DNA from: Caldimonas tepidiphila
GTDB taxonomy: Bacteria > Pseudomonadota > Gammaproteobacteria > Burkholderiales > Burkholderiaceae_C
Assembly: GCF_003569765.1 (NCBI RefSeq)
Contig: NZ_QXMG01000012.1
Span: forward strand, 55,087-119,086
Direction of reading: 5' to 3'
Length of the DNA stretch: 64,000 nt
Both the position numbers and the translations under genes were made by a program. Positions 8,591-16,753 of this stretch are shown here, in pieces (position 1 is the first letter of the stretch; each line of letters starts with the position of its first letter). The notes beneath the pieces were generated by a model, which had not been told where the DNA came from, made no database searches, and worked only from the letters and a program-made list of their open reading frames with translations.

Positions 8591-8632
8591 GCGGGCCTCT
8601 CCTCGGGGCAAGCGTTCGTTCGGTGGCGCGCC

Positions 8633-9295
8633 TCAGGGCGCGGTTCGGATCGGGGCCGCGCGGCTGCCGGTGCCGGGCGGGAGCGGGTTTCGTTCGACGT
8701 CGGGACGGCCGGCGCGGTCGCTCGCGAGGATCGAGCGCGCGGCCTCCATCAGGTCGCGCACGCAGCGGTGCGGCGTGCGCAGCGGCGACATCAGCCACTC
8801 GGTCTCGTTGCCGACGTCGAGCAGCACGGTGCGGCAGCCGGCGCGCCGCCCCGCCTCGATGTCGTTGAGGATGTCGCCGACCATCCACGAGCGCGCGAGG
8901 TCGAGCCCGTGCTGCCGTGCGGCCTGCTGCAGCAGCCCCGGCGCGGGCTTGCGGCAGGTGCAGCGCAGCCGGCCGTCGGGCCCCTCCGGGGCATGCGGGC
9001 AGGCATGGAAGCCCTCGAGGTGCACGCCCGCGTCGGCCAGCCGCGCGGTGAGCGCGGCCTGCAGCCGGCCGAGCGCCGCGGCGTCGAAGCGGCCGAGCGC
9101 GATGCCCGGCTGGTTCGTCACCACGACGAGCGCATAGCCGTGGCCGGCGAGCAGCCGCAGCGCCTCGACGGCGCGCGGCGTGAAGCGCAGCAGCGCCGGG
9201 TCGACGTTGTAGGGCACGTCCTCGACCAGCGTGCCGTCCTTGTCGAGGAAGATCGCCGGCCGTCCCGGGCCCCGCGCCTCGGGCATCAGGGCCAT
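8633..9295 (-). CDS. gmhB: D-glycero-D-manno-heptose 1,7-bisphosphate 7-phosphatase-like HAD phosphatase
   Basis: 220 residues of the HisB/GmhB branch of HAD phosphatases. The nucleophile motif FLDKDGTLVEDVPYNVDP carries both aspartates; VVVTNQPGIA is motif II; the zinc loop is CPHAPEGPDGRLRCTC (C-x-H and C-x-C), a mark of GmhB; MVGDILNDIEAGRRAG is motif IV. It would dephosphorylate heptose 1,7-bisphosphate on the way to ADP- or GDP-heptose, matching two heptosyltransferase-type GT9 enzymes in the same operon. The ATG at 9295 overlaps the SDR stop and has AGGAGA five bases upstream. A short Arg/Pro-rich tail follows the domain. The symbol is by homology; a separate core gmhB may exist elsewhere. 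Confidence 0.87.
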   Translation of the reverse strand: MALMPEARGPGRPAIFLDKDGTLVEDVPYNVDPALLRFTPRAVEALRLLAGHGYALVVVTNQPGIALGRFDAAALGRLQAALTARLADAGVHLEGFHACPHAPEGPDGRLRCTCRKPAPGLLQQAARQHGLDLARSWMVGDILNDIEAGRRAGCRTVLLDVGNETEWLMSPLRTPHRCVRDLMEAARSILASDRAGRPDVERNPLPPGTGSRAAPIRTAP

Positions 9296-10020
9296 GAGGT
9301 CTCCTGCATCGGCAGCACCATCACCTCCGGGATCACCGACTCGCGCGGCACCGTCAGCAGGAAGCGGATGGTGTCGGCGACGTTGGCCGGGTCCTGCAGC
9401 TTGGTGGCGTCGATGTCGGGGAAGCGGTCGAGCAGGAAGGGGGTGCGCATGCCGCCGACCACGACGGTGGAGACGCGCACGCCCTGCGGGCGCAGCTCGG
9501 AGTGCAGCGCGTGCGACAGGCCGACGAGGCCGAACTTGCTGGCGTGGTAGGCGCTGGCGTTGGGCCAGGCGCGGCGCGCCGCGGTCGAGGCGATGTTGAC
9601 GATCTGGCCGCCCTGCCCGCCGTCGCTGTCGCGCAGCGCCGGCAGCGCCAGCTTGGAGAGCAGGAAGGGCGCGCGCAGGTTGGTGCGGATCACGCGGTCC
9701 CACTCGTCGAGGCCGAGCTCGTCGAGCGACTTGGTGACGTCGGTGCCGGCGTTGTTGACCAGCACGTCGAGCGAGCCGAAGCGCGACAGCGTCTGCTCGA
9801 CGAGCGCGCGCGCCGCTGCCTCGTCGGCCACGTCGCCGCCGACCACCAGCGTGTCCTCGCCGCCGGCGTCGATCTCGCGCGCGACCTTCGCGGCGCGCTC
9901 GACGTTCAGGTCGGCCAGCACGACGCGGGCACCGGCACCGCGCAGGCTGCGCGCGATGGCGGCCCCGAGGCCGCTGCCGGCGCCGGTGACGAGTGCGGTC
10001 TTGCGATCAAGTGAAATCAT
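9286..10020 (-). CDS. Short-chain dehydrogenase/reductase (SDR) oxidoreductase
   Basis: About 244 residues of a classical SDR. The Rossmann motif TGAGSGLG is near residue 12, NNAG near 90, the catalytic serine is in VNIASTAA, and the catalytic pair is in SAYHASK. It acts in the cytoplasm with NAD(P)H on an unidentified hydroxyl or keto compound, plausibly a sugar intermediate given the operon. Start choice: the ATG at 10020 has CAGGAG upstream and gives the family's usual N-terminus; an in-frame ATG at 10056 overlaps the upstream stop (ATGA) and would add 12 residues. Its 3' end overlaps the gmhB-like gene. Confidence 0.87.
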   Translation of the reverse strand: MISLDRKTALVTGAGSGLGAAIARSLRGAGARVVLADLNVERAAKVAREIDAGGEDTLVVGGDVADEAAARALVEQTLSRFGSLDVLVNNAGTDVTKSLDELGLDEWDRVIRTNLRAPFLLSKLALPALRDSDGGQGGQIVNIASTAARRAWPNASAYHASKFGLVGLSHALHSELRPQGVRVSTVVVGGMRTPFLLDRFPDIDATKLQDPANVADTIRFLLTVPRESVIPEVMVLPMQETSWP

Positions 10021-10052
10021 CGAGAGGGCTCCTGCGGTGGGTACAAGGGAAT

Positions 10053-11414
10053 TCATCGGGAGGCGGCGAGCGAGCCGGCGGCGGCGGCGGACGCGAGCCG
10101 CGCGGCGCCCTTCCAGGCCGCGGCGGCCTGCGCGGCGACGGGCTGCGCCGCGCCGCCCCGCACCGACTCGTAGACGCCCGCCAGGCTGGCCGCGACCTGC
10201 TCCCAGGTGAACATCGAGCGCGCGCGGCGCAGGCCCGCGAGGCCCATCGCCTGCGCCTGCTGCGGATCGGCGTGGAGCTGCGCGAGGCGCTGCGCGAGCG
10301 CGGCCGGGTCGTGCGGCGGCACCAGGTAGCCGGTCACGCCGTCGAGCACCGAGTACTGGATGCCGCCCACGCGGCTGCCGATCACCGGCCGCGCGCAGGC
10401 CATTGCCTCGAGCGGCGTGATGCCGAAGGGCTCGTACCAGGGCGTGGTGACGAAGACGTCGGCCGCGGCATAGAAGCTGCGCAGGTCGGCGCGCTGGCGG
10501 CGGCCGGTGAAGGTGACGCGCTCGAGCACGCCGGCCTCGCGCGCGACGCGCCGCAGGCGCCCGATCTCAGGCGTGGCGGCCTCGTCGGGCTCGGCGGTCT
10601 CGCCGCCGACCACCAGCAGCCGCGCCGGCACCTCGGCGCCGAGGTGGGCGAAGGAGCGGATCACGTTGTCCACGCCCTTGCGCGGCACGAGGCGGCCGAG
10701 CTGCAGCACGATGAAGTCGCGCGCGTCGAGCCCGAGCCGCGCGCGGGCCTGCGCCCGGTCCATCGGGCCGAACTCGCTGCCGTCGAAGCCGCAGGGGACC
10801 ATCGCGATGCGGCCGGGCTGCGCGCCGTACAGGCGCACCAGGTCGAGCCGGTCCTGCGGGCACTCGGCGACGATCGCGTCGGCGTCGCGCACGAGCGCGC
10901 GCTCGATGTCCACGCGCTCGTCGGGAAAGCCGTCGGCCTGCTTCTGGTGCTCGCGCCGCACCAGCCCGAGCGCGTGGAAGGTGATCACGTAGGGCAGCCC
11001 GAGCGAGGCCTTGAGCTGCTGCGCGACCATGCCGGACATGAAGAAGTTGGCGTGCACGACGTCGTAGGGGACGCTGTGGCGCATCAGCTGCTCGGCCGCA
11101 TGCGCGAAGGCCGGCATGTGGGGCAGCAGCGCCTCCTTCGGCACGAACTCGGCCGGCCCGGCCGGGATGTGCAGCACCCGCACGCCGGGCCGCAGGTCCA
11201 CCACCGGCGGCAGGTCGGGGCTGTCGCGCCGCGTCAGCACGTCCACATGGTGGCCGGCGCGCGCGAGGCAGCGCGCGACATGGGCCACGTAGAGGTTCTG
11301 GCCGCCCGCATCCACCCCACCGAGCGCAGCCAGGGGCGATGCGTGTTCGCTGATCAGCGCAATGCGCATCGGCGGCCGCGAGACGGAAGGCGTGGTGGGT
11401 GGGCTCATGGGCAT
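10053..11414 (-). CDS. Glycosyltransferase family 4, sucrose-phosphate-synthase-like (operon gene 1)
   Basis: About 453 residues; the first gene of the operon. The conserved start PMRIALISEHASPLAALGGVDAGGQNLYV is the GT4 acceptor-domain motif seen in sucrose synthase/phosphate synthase-like and MshA-like enzymes. The donor domain carries VLQLGRLVPRKGVDN and the E-x7-E motif EPFGITPLEA. The C-terminus is an Ala-rich extension. ATG codons at 11414 and 11408 are both possible; neither has a strong ribosome-binding site. It sits directly downstream of a long intergenic region with several inverted repeats, where the operon promoter should be. Confidence 0.87.
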   Translation of the reverse strand: MPMSPPTTPSVSRPPMRIALISEHASPLAALGGVDAGGQNLYVAHVARCLARAGHHVDVLTRRDSPDLPPVVDLRPGVRVLHIPAGPAEFVPKEALLPHMPAFAHAAEQLMRHSVPYDVVHANFFMSGMVAQQLKASLGLPYVITFHALGLVRREHQKQADGFPDERVDIERALVRDADAIVAECPQDRLDLVRLYGAQPGRIAMVPCGFDGSEFGPMDRAQARARLGLDARDFIVLQLGRLVPRKGVDNVIRSFAHLGAEVPARLLVVGGETAEPDEAATPEIGRLRRVAREAGVLERVTFTGRRQRADLRSFYAAADVFVTTPWYEPFGITPLEAMACARPVIGSRVGGIQYSVLDGVTGYLVPPHDPAALAQRLAQLHADPQQAQAMGLAGLRRARSMFTWEQVAASLAGVYESVRGGAAQPVAAQAAAAWKGAARLASAAAAGSLAASR

Positions 11415-11420
11415 GTCCGT

Positions 11421-11443
11421 GCGCTCGTTATGGGTACGAGCGC
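11421..11443. promoter_or_regulatory. Inverted repeat just upstream of the glycan operon
   Basis: A perfect eight-base inverted repeat, GCGCTCGT–7 bases–ACGAGCGC, ends seven bases before the first ATG of the operon when read leftward. It could be an operator or an mRNA hairpin occluding the ribosome-binding region of the first gene, which otherwise lacks a clear ribosome-binding site. Confidence 0.5.
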
Positions 11444-11571
11444 TGCAGGGCAATCGGCGTGCCCCGCACCGGCTGGGAGCTTGTCCCTCGCTGCCTTCAC
11501 TCTTGATCTGAAACAGCTTGCACCCTGCTCGTGCCCTGCCTTGCCCCTCTGACCGGCCGGACCTGTAAGTT

Positions 11572-11585
11572 GGAGCGGCCGCTCC
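11572..11585. repeat. 14-base perfect palindrome
   Basis: GGAGCGGCCGCTCC is a perfect palindrome without spacer, flanked on both sides by GTAAG (GTAAGTT before it, GTAAGCT after it). This layout is typical of a dimeric regulator site, but no regulator can be assigned. Confidence 0.4.
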
Positions 11586-11732
11586 GTAAGCTTTGCCGAC
11601 AGGACCGCCGGACCAAGAGGTGTCCACCGGTAACGTTGTCGGAGGAGAGGAAGACGGCGGCGATATGGGAAAAAAACCCGTTTATGCGGCAGTGCAGCAT
11701 GGTTACTGGCGGAAACGCCTGTTTATCGCCCA

Positions 11733-11744
11733 TGACACCTGTCA
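11733..11744. promoter_or_regulatory. TGACA-N2-TGTCA inverted repeat
   Basis: A perfect five-base inverted repeat with two-base spacer lies about 57 bases upstream of the sigma-54-like element. Position and symmetry suggest a regulator-binding site; its identity is unknown. Confidence 0.4.
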
Positions 11745-11800
11745 ATCCTGCGCGTGGACTGCAGCCCCGGTTCGGGGGCGTCGCGCACCGTTTTTCCGGT

Positions 11801-11816
11801 CGGCACGGGTCCTGCT
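11801..11816 (+). promoter_or_regulatory. Sigma-54-like promoter element
   Basis: CGGCACGGGTCCTGCT matches the sigma-54 consensus TGGCACG-N4-TTGCW with two differences and the exact GG-N10-GC spacing. It points toward the Cys/His-rich protein gene, whose ATG is about 124 bases downstream. In DNA this GC-rich such matches can arise by chance, so it is a candidate only. Confidence 0.4.
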
Positions 11817-11939
11817 TGAAGGAGCCCGAGCCCCGGCCGGAACCTTGCGATGGAGGAGGAACCGGGACCGGGGGCAGATTTCCGTGGGAACACCGGAGGC
11901 CGCCGAGCGATGGCGACCTCCCTTCAGACAGGAGCAACG

Positions 11940-12500
11940 ATGACCACCAGCCCCCAGACGCTGCGCCCCACGCTGGCCGCCACGCCGATCACGCCGATGG
12001 ACGAACTGCTGCGCGAGACGATGGAGGCGTGCGAGCACGCCCACGACGCCTGCCTCCAGGCGGTCCGGGAGGCGCTGAGCAGCAAGCGCAGCGCGCCGCC
12101 GCTCAATGACTGGCTGGCCGGTGCGAGCCTGTGCCGCACGCTGGCCGAGGTGCTCGCCGTCGAGGCCCCGGAAGCCGATCAGGGCGCCGGTGCGCGGCGC
12201 CAGAGGCTGAGCCGCTGGGCGACGGGCATGGCGCAGTTGTGCGCCGGTGTCTGCAGCGAGCTCGCCTCCCTCCACGAGGACGATAGGCAGGAAGACGAAT
12301 CCTCGCGGGGGCTGCGGCAGGCCTGCGAGGGCTGCGTGCAGGCCTGCGTGCGGCTGCTGGCCGATGCCGGCCCTCCCGGGGGCGGCCTGACGGGCGATGC
12401 CGGCTTCATGGTGCCGCGCACCCCGGTCGTGACGCCGCTGATGCGCCGCCTGCGGCCCGGCACGCTGCCGCCGCAGACGCCGAGCCTCGCGGCCGCCTGA
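11940..12500 (+). CDS. Cys/His-rich four-helix-bundle protein (copper-storage Csp/DUF326-like)
   Basis: A 186-residue soluble protein with CAGGAGCAACG as ribosome-binding site. Cysteines and histidines fall on one face of predicted helices: MEACEHAHDACLQAV, ASLCRTLAEVL, MAQLCAGVCSELASLH and ACEGCVQACVRLL. This C-x3-C/C-x6-C pattern along four helices is that of DUF326/copper storage (Csp) proteins, which bind Cu(I) through inward-facing thiols. No Tat or Sec signal is seen, so it should be cytosolic, as is Csp3. The N- and C-terminal 20–45 residues are Pro/Thr-rich and probably disordered. Metal identity is inferred from the family; it is cysteine-poorer than classical Csp proteins. Confidence 0.65.
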   Translation: MTTSPQTLRPTLAATPITPMDELLRETMEACEHAHDACLQAVREALSSKRSAPPLNDWLAGASLCRTLAEVLAVEAPEADQGAGARRQRLSRWATGMAQLCAGVCSELASLHEDDRQEDESSRGLRQACEGCVQACVRLLADAGPPGGGLTGDAGFMVPRTPVVTPLMRRLRPGTLPPQTPSLAAA

Positions 12501-12609
12501 ACCGCCGGCGCGACGGACCGCCGCGGGCGGATACCTGCCGCGACGCAGTACGGCCGCAGCCGCCCGAAGCGGCCATGCCGCGCACCGGCGGCATGCCCTT
12601 CTCCCGGGC

Positions 12610-12843
12610 TCAGGCCGCGCCGAGCGGCGCGGTGGGGCTGGGCATCGAGTCGCCGCGCGTCGTCGAAGACGCCTCGCGCCATCCGGTGGCGGACGAGCCG
12701 GCACTGCTCTCGCCGTTCCAGCCGAGCAGCGGATCGGAGGCAAGCGCGCTGTACTGCTGGCGGCGCACGTAGCGGGCCGCATAGCCGGCCCCGAGGATGC
12801 CGCCGAGCACGAGGCCGGCGATCAGGAAGCGGTTGGTCCTCAT
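12610..12843 (-). CDS. Small membrane-anchored hypothetical protein
   Basis: A 77-residue protein with a strong ribosome-binding site (AAGGAGAC, six bases upstream). Residues 6–24 (FLIAGLVLGGILGAGYAAR) form one membrane segment with a GxxxG-like glycine pattern; the remainder is polar and Ser/Thr-rich, probably disordered. It starts 52 bases after the PRC-barrel gene on the same strand, so the two are likely co-transcribed. I recognise no family. Confidence 0.6.
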   Translation of the reverse strand: MRTNRFLIAGLVLGGILGAGYAARYVRRQQYSALASDPLLGWNGESSAGSSATGWREASSTTRGDSMPSPTAPLGAA

Positions 12844-12895
12844 GCAGGTCTCCTTGAGTCGAGAGGAAGGATCGGAAGCGGGCCGTCGCGCCGGC

Positions 12896-13534
12896 TCAGC
12901 GGCGCACGCCGAAGTAGCGGCTGTTGTCGCGGACCCAGCGCTCGTCGTTGAAGTTCGGCCAGGCGCGCTCGTCGAAGCTCGGCGCCTGGCGCAGCCGGTC
13001 GCGGTCCATGTCGAGCAGGTAGTAGCCCTCGTTGTGCGTCTGCAGCAGCTTCCACGGCACCGCGTGGAGGCGGCTGCCGAGGCCGAGGAAGCCCCCGGTC
13101 GAGACGATCGCGTAGGCGGCGTTGCCGTTGCGGTCGAGCACCATGTCCTCGATGCCGCCGATGCGCTCGCCCTCGCGGTTGCGCACCTCCACGCCGATGA
13201 TCTTGCTGATGCGGTGGGTGCGCTCCCAGCGCTCGCTGTCGGGCATGCCGGAGTAGTTGTTGGGCTGCCCCGCCTTGGGCTCCACCGGCGGCAGCGCGCC
13301 GGGCTGGCCGGAGGTGCCGGTCGTGGCCGGTGTGCCGCCCTGCCCCGCGGCGTCGGCGCCGGCCCCTTCGTGCACGCGCCCGGACGTGCCCCCCGAGGTG
13401 CCGCCCGGGCTGCCGACGCTGTCGCTGCCGGCGGCCTCGCCCCGGCCGGTGACGGCCTGGGCGTGAAGCGCGACGGGCACCGTCGAGATCATCAGCATCG
13501 TCATCGTTGCGGCAAGGACGCTCTGTCGTCGCAT
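12896..13534 (-). CDS. Exported PRC-barrel domain protein
   Basis: 212 residues starting at the ATG with AGGAGA upstream. Residues 1–25 form a Sec signal peptide ending around ALHAQA. A Gly/Thr/Ser-rich linker of about 60 residues follows. The C-terminal domain, from about residue 110, reads KIIGVEVRNREGERIGGIEDMVLDRNGNAAYAIVS and then FLGLGSRLHAVPW, the PRC-barrel beta-fold. Such exported PRC-barrel proteins are common in Burkholderiales and Rhizobiales near stress genes; their ligand is unknown. It is divergent from the large histidine kinase gene and shares a 147-base intergenic region with it. Confidence 0.82.
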   Translation of the reverse strand: MRRQSVLAATMTMLMISTVPVALHAQAVTGRGEAAGSDSVGSPGGTSGGTSGRVHEGAGADAAGQGGTPATTGTSGQPGALPPVEPKAGQPNNYSGMPDSERWERTHRISKIIGVEVRNREGERIGGIEDMVLDRNGNAAYAIVSTGGFLGLGSRLHAVPWKLLQTHNEGYYLLDMDRDRLRQAPSFDERAWPNFNDERWVRDNSRYFGVRR

Positions 13535-13681
13535 GGCGGTCTCCTGGCGGGTGCGGAACACGCCGGGTCGCCGACCCGGCCTTGACGCAGTGCGGCAAGG
13601 CACATGCCCATCCCCCGGACGGGGCGGGGACCACGATGGGCGCCCAGAACTTGACGTCCCCGGCATCGCCGCTACGCTTCA

Positions 13682-16600
13682 ATGCCTCATGAGAAACCCC
13701 TCCGAATGAAACCGCCGGCGCGCCTGTCCCGGCTGCTCGCCCGGCCCGCGCTCGCGCGCTGGCCGAGCGCCTCGCTGCGCGCCTACCTGGTGGCGGTGAT
13801 CGTGATCGCCACCGTGCCGCTGGCCGCCCTCACCTCCTACCTGATCGTCGACGAGGTGCGCACGGGCCGCACCCAGATGGAGGCCGCGCTGCGCGGCAAC
13901 GCCGGCTCGGTCGCGGTGGCGGTCGAGCGCGAGATCGCCTCCTCGATCGACGCGCTCACGATCCTGTCGTACTCGCGCGAGCTGCTCGCCGGCGACCTCG
14001 CGGAGTTCCACCGCACGCTCACGAGCCTGCCCAAGCTGCGGCCGAGCTGGAGCAGCCTCTCGCTGATCGCGCCCGACGGCAAGGTGCTGCTCAACACCGC
14101 CGAGCCCTACGGCGGCGTGTCGCGGGAGAACCCGCGCCCGCCGGGCTTCGAGGGCATGAACAGTCACCGCGAGCCGGCGGTCATCGGCCTGTCGAGCGAG
14201 GACGAGCCCGCTGCGCTGAGCACCGGCATCCAGGTGCCGGTGGTGATTGGCGGCGAGTTGCGCTACGTGCTGTCGGCCTGGATCGCGCCGGAACGCTGGC
14301 AGGACCTGGTGGGCGACACCCCGGCGCCGCAAGGCGGCTTCGTGACCCTGTTCGACGCGGACAACCGCATCATCGCCCGCAGCAAGTCGCCGGACCTCTA
14401 CATCGGCGAGGCGCTGCCGCCAACGACGCAGCGCTCGATGGGCCGGCGCCCGCACGGCCTGCACAAGACCGACGTGCTCGAAGGCGGCCAGGCCTACGTC
14501 GCCTTCCAGCGCATCGAGCCCGGCGGCTGGGGCGTCGCCGTCGGCCGCCCGGCCGAGCCGCTCGACCGCGCGCACTTCGCGTCGATCGTCACCGCGGTCG
14601 GCGCCGGGCTGCTGTCGCTGGCGGCGGGGCTGCTGCTGGCGCTGTTCGCCGCGCGCCGCGTGACCGCGCCGCTGGCGCGGCTCGCGCATGCCGGACCGCA
14701 GGCGGTAGGCGGCAAGATCGAGGTGACCGAGATCGCCGCGCTGCGCGACGCGCTGCTCGATGCCGAGGCCGAGCGCCGGGCCGCGCACGAGCGGCTGCAG
14801 GCCAAGGCCGACGAGTTCGAGACGCTGTTCAACAACAGCCCGATCGGGCTGGCGATGGCCGGCGACGCCCGCTCCACGCAGGTGCTGCGCAACCCCGCGC
14901 TCGCGTCGGTCCTCGCGCCGCCCGACGCGCCCCCGCCGCGCGTGTTCCAGGGCGGGCGCGAGATTGCGATGCACGAGCGGCCGCTGCAACTCGCCGCGTC
15001 CGAGGACCGGGTGCTGCGCGACGTCGAGCTCGAGGTGCGCCAGCACGACGGTCGCACGCAGCAGCTGCTGGTGCACGCGGTGCCGCTGCACGACGCCGCC
15101 GGCCGCTCGCGTGGCGCGATCGGCGCCTTCGTCGACATCACCGAGCGCAAGCGCGCCGAGGCGCGCCTGATCGAGGCCGACCGGCGCCTGCGCGAGAGCC
15201 AGCACCTGGTGGAGCTGGTGCAGGCGGCGGGCCACGTCGGCTTCTTCGACTACCTGTTCGAGTTCGACCAGGCGACCTGGTCCTCCGGCATGGCGCGGCT
15301 GTTCGGCATCGGGCTCGACGAGTTCCGCGGCCAATGGGCCGACTGGGCCGGGCGCATGGTGCCCGACGACGAGACGGCGGTGCGCGCGCTGCTCGACGCC
15401 GCACTCGCGCGCCACGAGGAGCAGTGCACCTTCGAATTCCGCGTCGCGTGGCCCGACGGGCAGGTTCGCTGGCTGGCGATGCGCGCGCTGCTGAGCTACG
15501 ACGAGGCAGGCCGCGCGCAGCGCATGCTCGGCGTGACGGTGGACGTGAGCGACCAGAAGACGGTCGAGCGCGAGCGCGCCGCCTTCGCCGCACGCGAGCA
15601 TGCCGCACGCATCGAGGCCGAGAACGCCAACCGTGCCAAGGACGAGTTCCTGGCGATGCTCGGCCACGAGCTGCGCAACCCGCTCGGCGCGATCACTGCC
15701 GCGACGCAGGCGCTGCGCCACGCCGCGCCCCCCGCCGACGCCAGCCGCCGTGCGCTGGAACTGATCGCGCGGCAGACGCAGCACCTCGCGCACCTGATGG
15801 ACGACCTGCTCGACGTGAGCCGCGCGATCTCCGGCAAGATCCCGCTCGAGCGCGAGCCGCTCGAGCTCGCGCAGGCGGTACGGCAGCTGCTGCAGACACT
15901 GGAGATGGCCGGCCTGCTGAAGTCGCACCGGGTGACGCTGCGGCTGCAGGAGGCCTGGGTCGACGCCGACCCGACGCGGCTCGACCAAGTCATCAACAAC
16001 CTCGTCACCAACGCGGTGAAGTACACCCCGGCCGGCGGCACGATCGAGGTCGACGTGCGTGCCGAGGGAAACACCGCGCTGCTGCAGGTGCGCGACAATG
16101 GCGTCGGCATGCCCGAGACCCTGGTGCCTCGGGTGTTCGACCTGTTCGTGCAGGGCGAGCGCACGCTCGACCGCAGCCAGGGCGGCCTGGGCATCGGCTT
16201 GACGCTGGTGCGCCGGCTCGTCGAGCTGCACGGCGGCGTCGTCAGTGCCGAGAGTCCGGGCCCGCAACAGGGCAGTACCTTCACCGTGCGGCTGCCGCGC
16301 CTTGCCGCGGCGCCGCCTTCCCGAGCCCACATGCAGTCTCTACCCCTACAAGCCGGCGCGCGTCGCGTCGTGATCGTCGAGGACAACGCCGACGCGCTCG
16401 AAGCGCTGCAGATGCTGCTCGAGCTCGGCGGCCACCAGGTGGCCACCGCCGGCGACGGCGAGGCCGGCGTGCAGCGCATCCTCGAGCAGCGCCCCGACAT
16501 CGCGCTGGTGGACATCGGCCTGCCGGGCCTCGACGGCTACGGCGTGGCGCGCCGCGTGCGCGAGGCCGGCCACCGCGGCCGGCTGGTGGCGCTGACCGGC

Positions 16601-16708
16601 TACGGCCAGCAGCGCGACATCGAGCTCGCGCTCGAGGCCGGCTTCGACGCCCACCTCGTCAAGCCGATCGACATGGACGCGCTGGACCGCCTGCTGGCGC
16701 AGGAATGA
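13682..16708 (+). CDS. Membrane-bound hybrid histidine kinase with two PAS domains and receiver
   Basis: 1008 residues; ATG at 13682 or 13706. Order: membrane segment about 30–52; periplasmic sensor domain about 55–295 (Cache-like, helical start then mixed alpha/beta); membrane segment about 298–322; PAS domain about 375–490 (ETLFNNSPIGLAMAG); second PAS about 515–630 (VGFFDYLFEFDQATWSSGM); HisKA with H662 in LGHELRNP; HATPase with N-box NNLVTNAVKY, DNGVGMP and GLGIGL; C-terminal receiver (EDNADALEAL, phosphoacceptor D944 in VDIGLPGLDG, conserved K in VKPID). All catalytic residues are present. No DNA-binding response regulator is adjacent, so phosphotransfer to a distant partner or protein-level output is likely. 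Signal unknown. Confidence 0.93.
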   Translation: MPHEKPLRMKPPARLSRLLARPALARWPSASLRAYLVAVIVIATVPLAALTSYLIVDEVRTGRTQMEAALRGNAGSVAVAVEREIASSIDALTILSYSRELLAGDLAEFHRTLTSLPKLRPSWSSLSLIAPDGKVLLNTAEPYGGVSRENPRPPGFEGMNSHREPAVIGLSSEDEPAALSTGIQVPVVIGGELRYVLSAWIAPERWQDLVGDTPAPQGGFVTLFDADNRIIARSKSPDLYIGEALPPTTQRSMGRRPHGLHKTDVLEGGQAYVAFQRIEPGGWGVAVGRPAEPLDRAHFASIVTAVGAGLLSLAAGLLLALFAARRVTAPLARLAHAGPQAVGGKIEVTEIAALRDALLDAEAERRAAHERLQAKADEFETLFNNSPIGLAMAGDARSTQVLRNPALASVLAPPDAPPPRVFQGGREIAMHERPLQLAASEDRVLRDVELEVRQHDGRTQQLLVHAVPLHDAAGRSRGAIGAFVDITERKRAEARLIEADRRLRESQHLVELVQAAGHVGFFDYLFEFDQATWSSGMARLFGIGLDEFRGQWADWAGRMVPDDETAVRALLDAALARHEEQCTFEFRVAWPDGQVRWLAMRALLSYDEAGRAQRMLGVTVDVSDQKTVERERAAFAAREHAARIEAENANRAKDEFLAMLGHELRNPLGAITAATQALRHAAPPADASRRALELIARQTQHLAHLMDDLLDVSRAISGKIPLEREPLELAQAVRQLLQTLEMAGLLKSHRVTLRLQEAWVDADPTRLDQVINNLVTNAVKYTPAGGTIEVDVRAEGNTALLQVRDNGVGMPETLVPRVFDLFVQGERTLDRSQGGLGIGLTLVRRLVELHGGVVSAESPGPQQGSTFTVRLPRLAAAPPSRAHMQSLPLQAGARRVVIVEDNADALEALQMLLELGGHQVATAGDGEAGVQRILEQRPDIALVDIGLPGLDGYGVARRVREAGHRGRLVALTGYGQQRDIELALEAGFDAHLVKPIDMDALDRLLAQE

Positions 16709-16753
16709 GGCGGAGCGGCGGCGGGCAGCGCCGCCCCGCCCCCCGCCTCCGCT

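Larger units (their letters stand above)
11415..11939. other. 525-base divergent intergenic region
   Basis: It lies between the glycan operon (leftward) and the Cys/His-rich protein gene (rightward). It holds no convincing gene. Part of it (about 11660–11745) is less GC-rich than the surroundings and contains an A7 run. It carries four separate inverted repeats, including GGCG-GAAA-CGCC at 11708–11719, and a sigma-54-like site, listed individually where strong. This is the likely regulatory region for both flanking transcription units. Confidence 0.7.

Noticed and set aside
11593..11943. Possible 116-residue gene in the 525-base gap
   Set aside because: No ribosome-binding site at its start, no recognisable domain, composition like random sequence; it also overlaps the sigma-54-like site and the start of the next gene.
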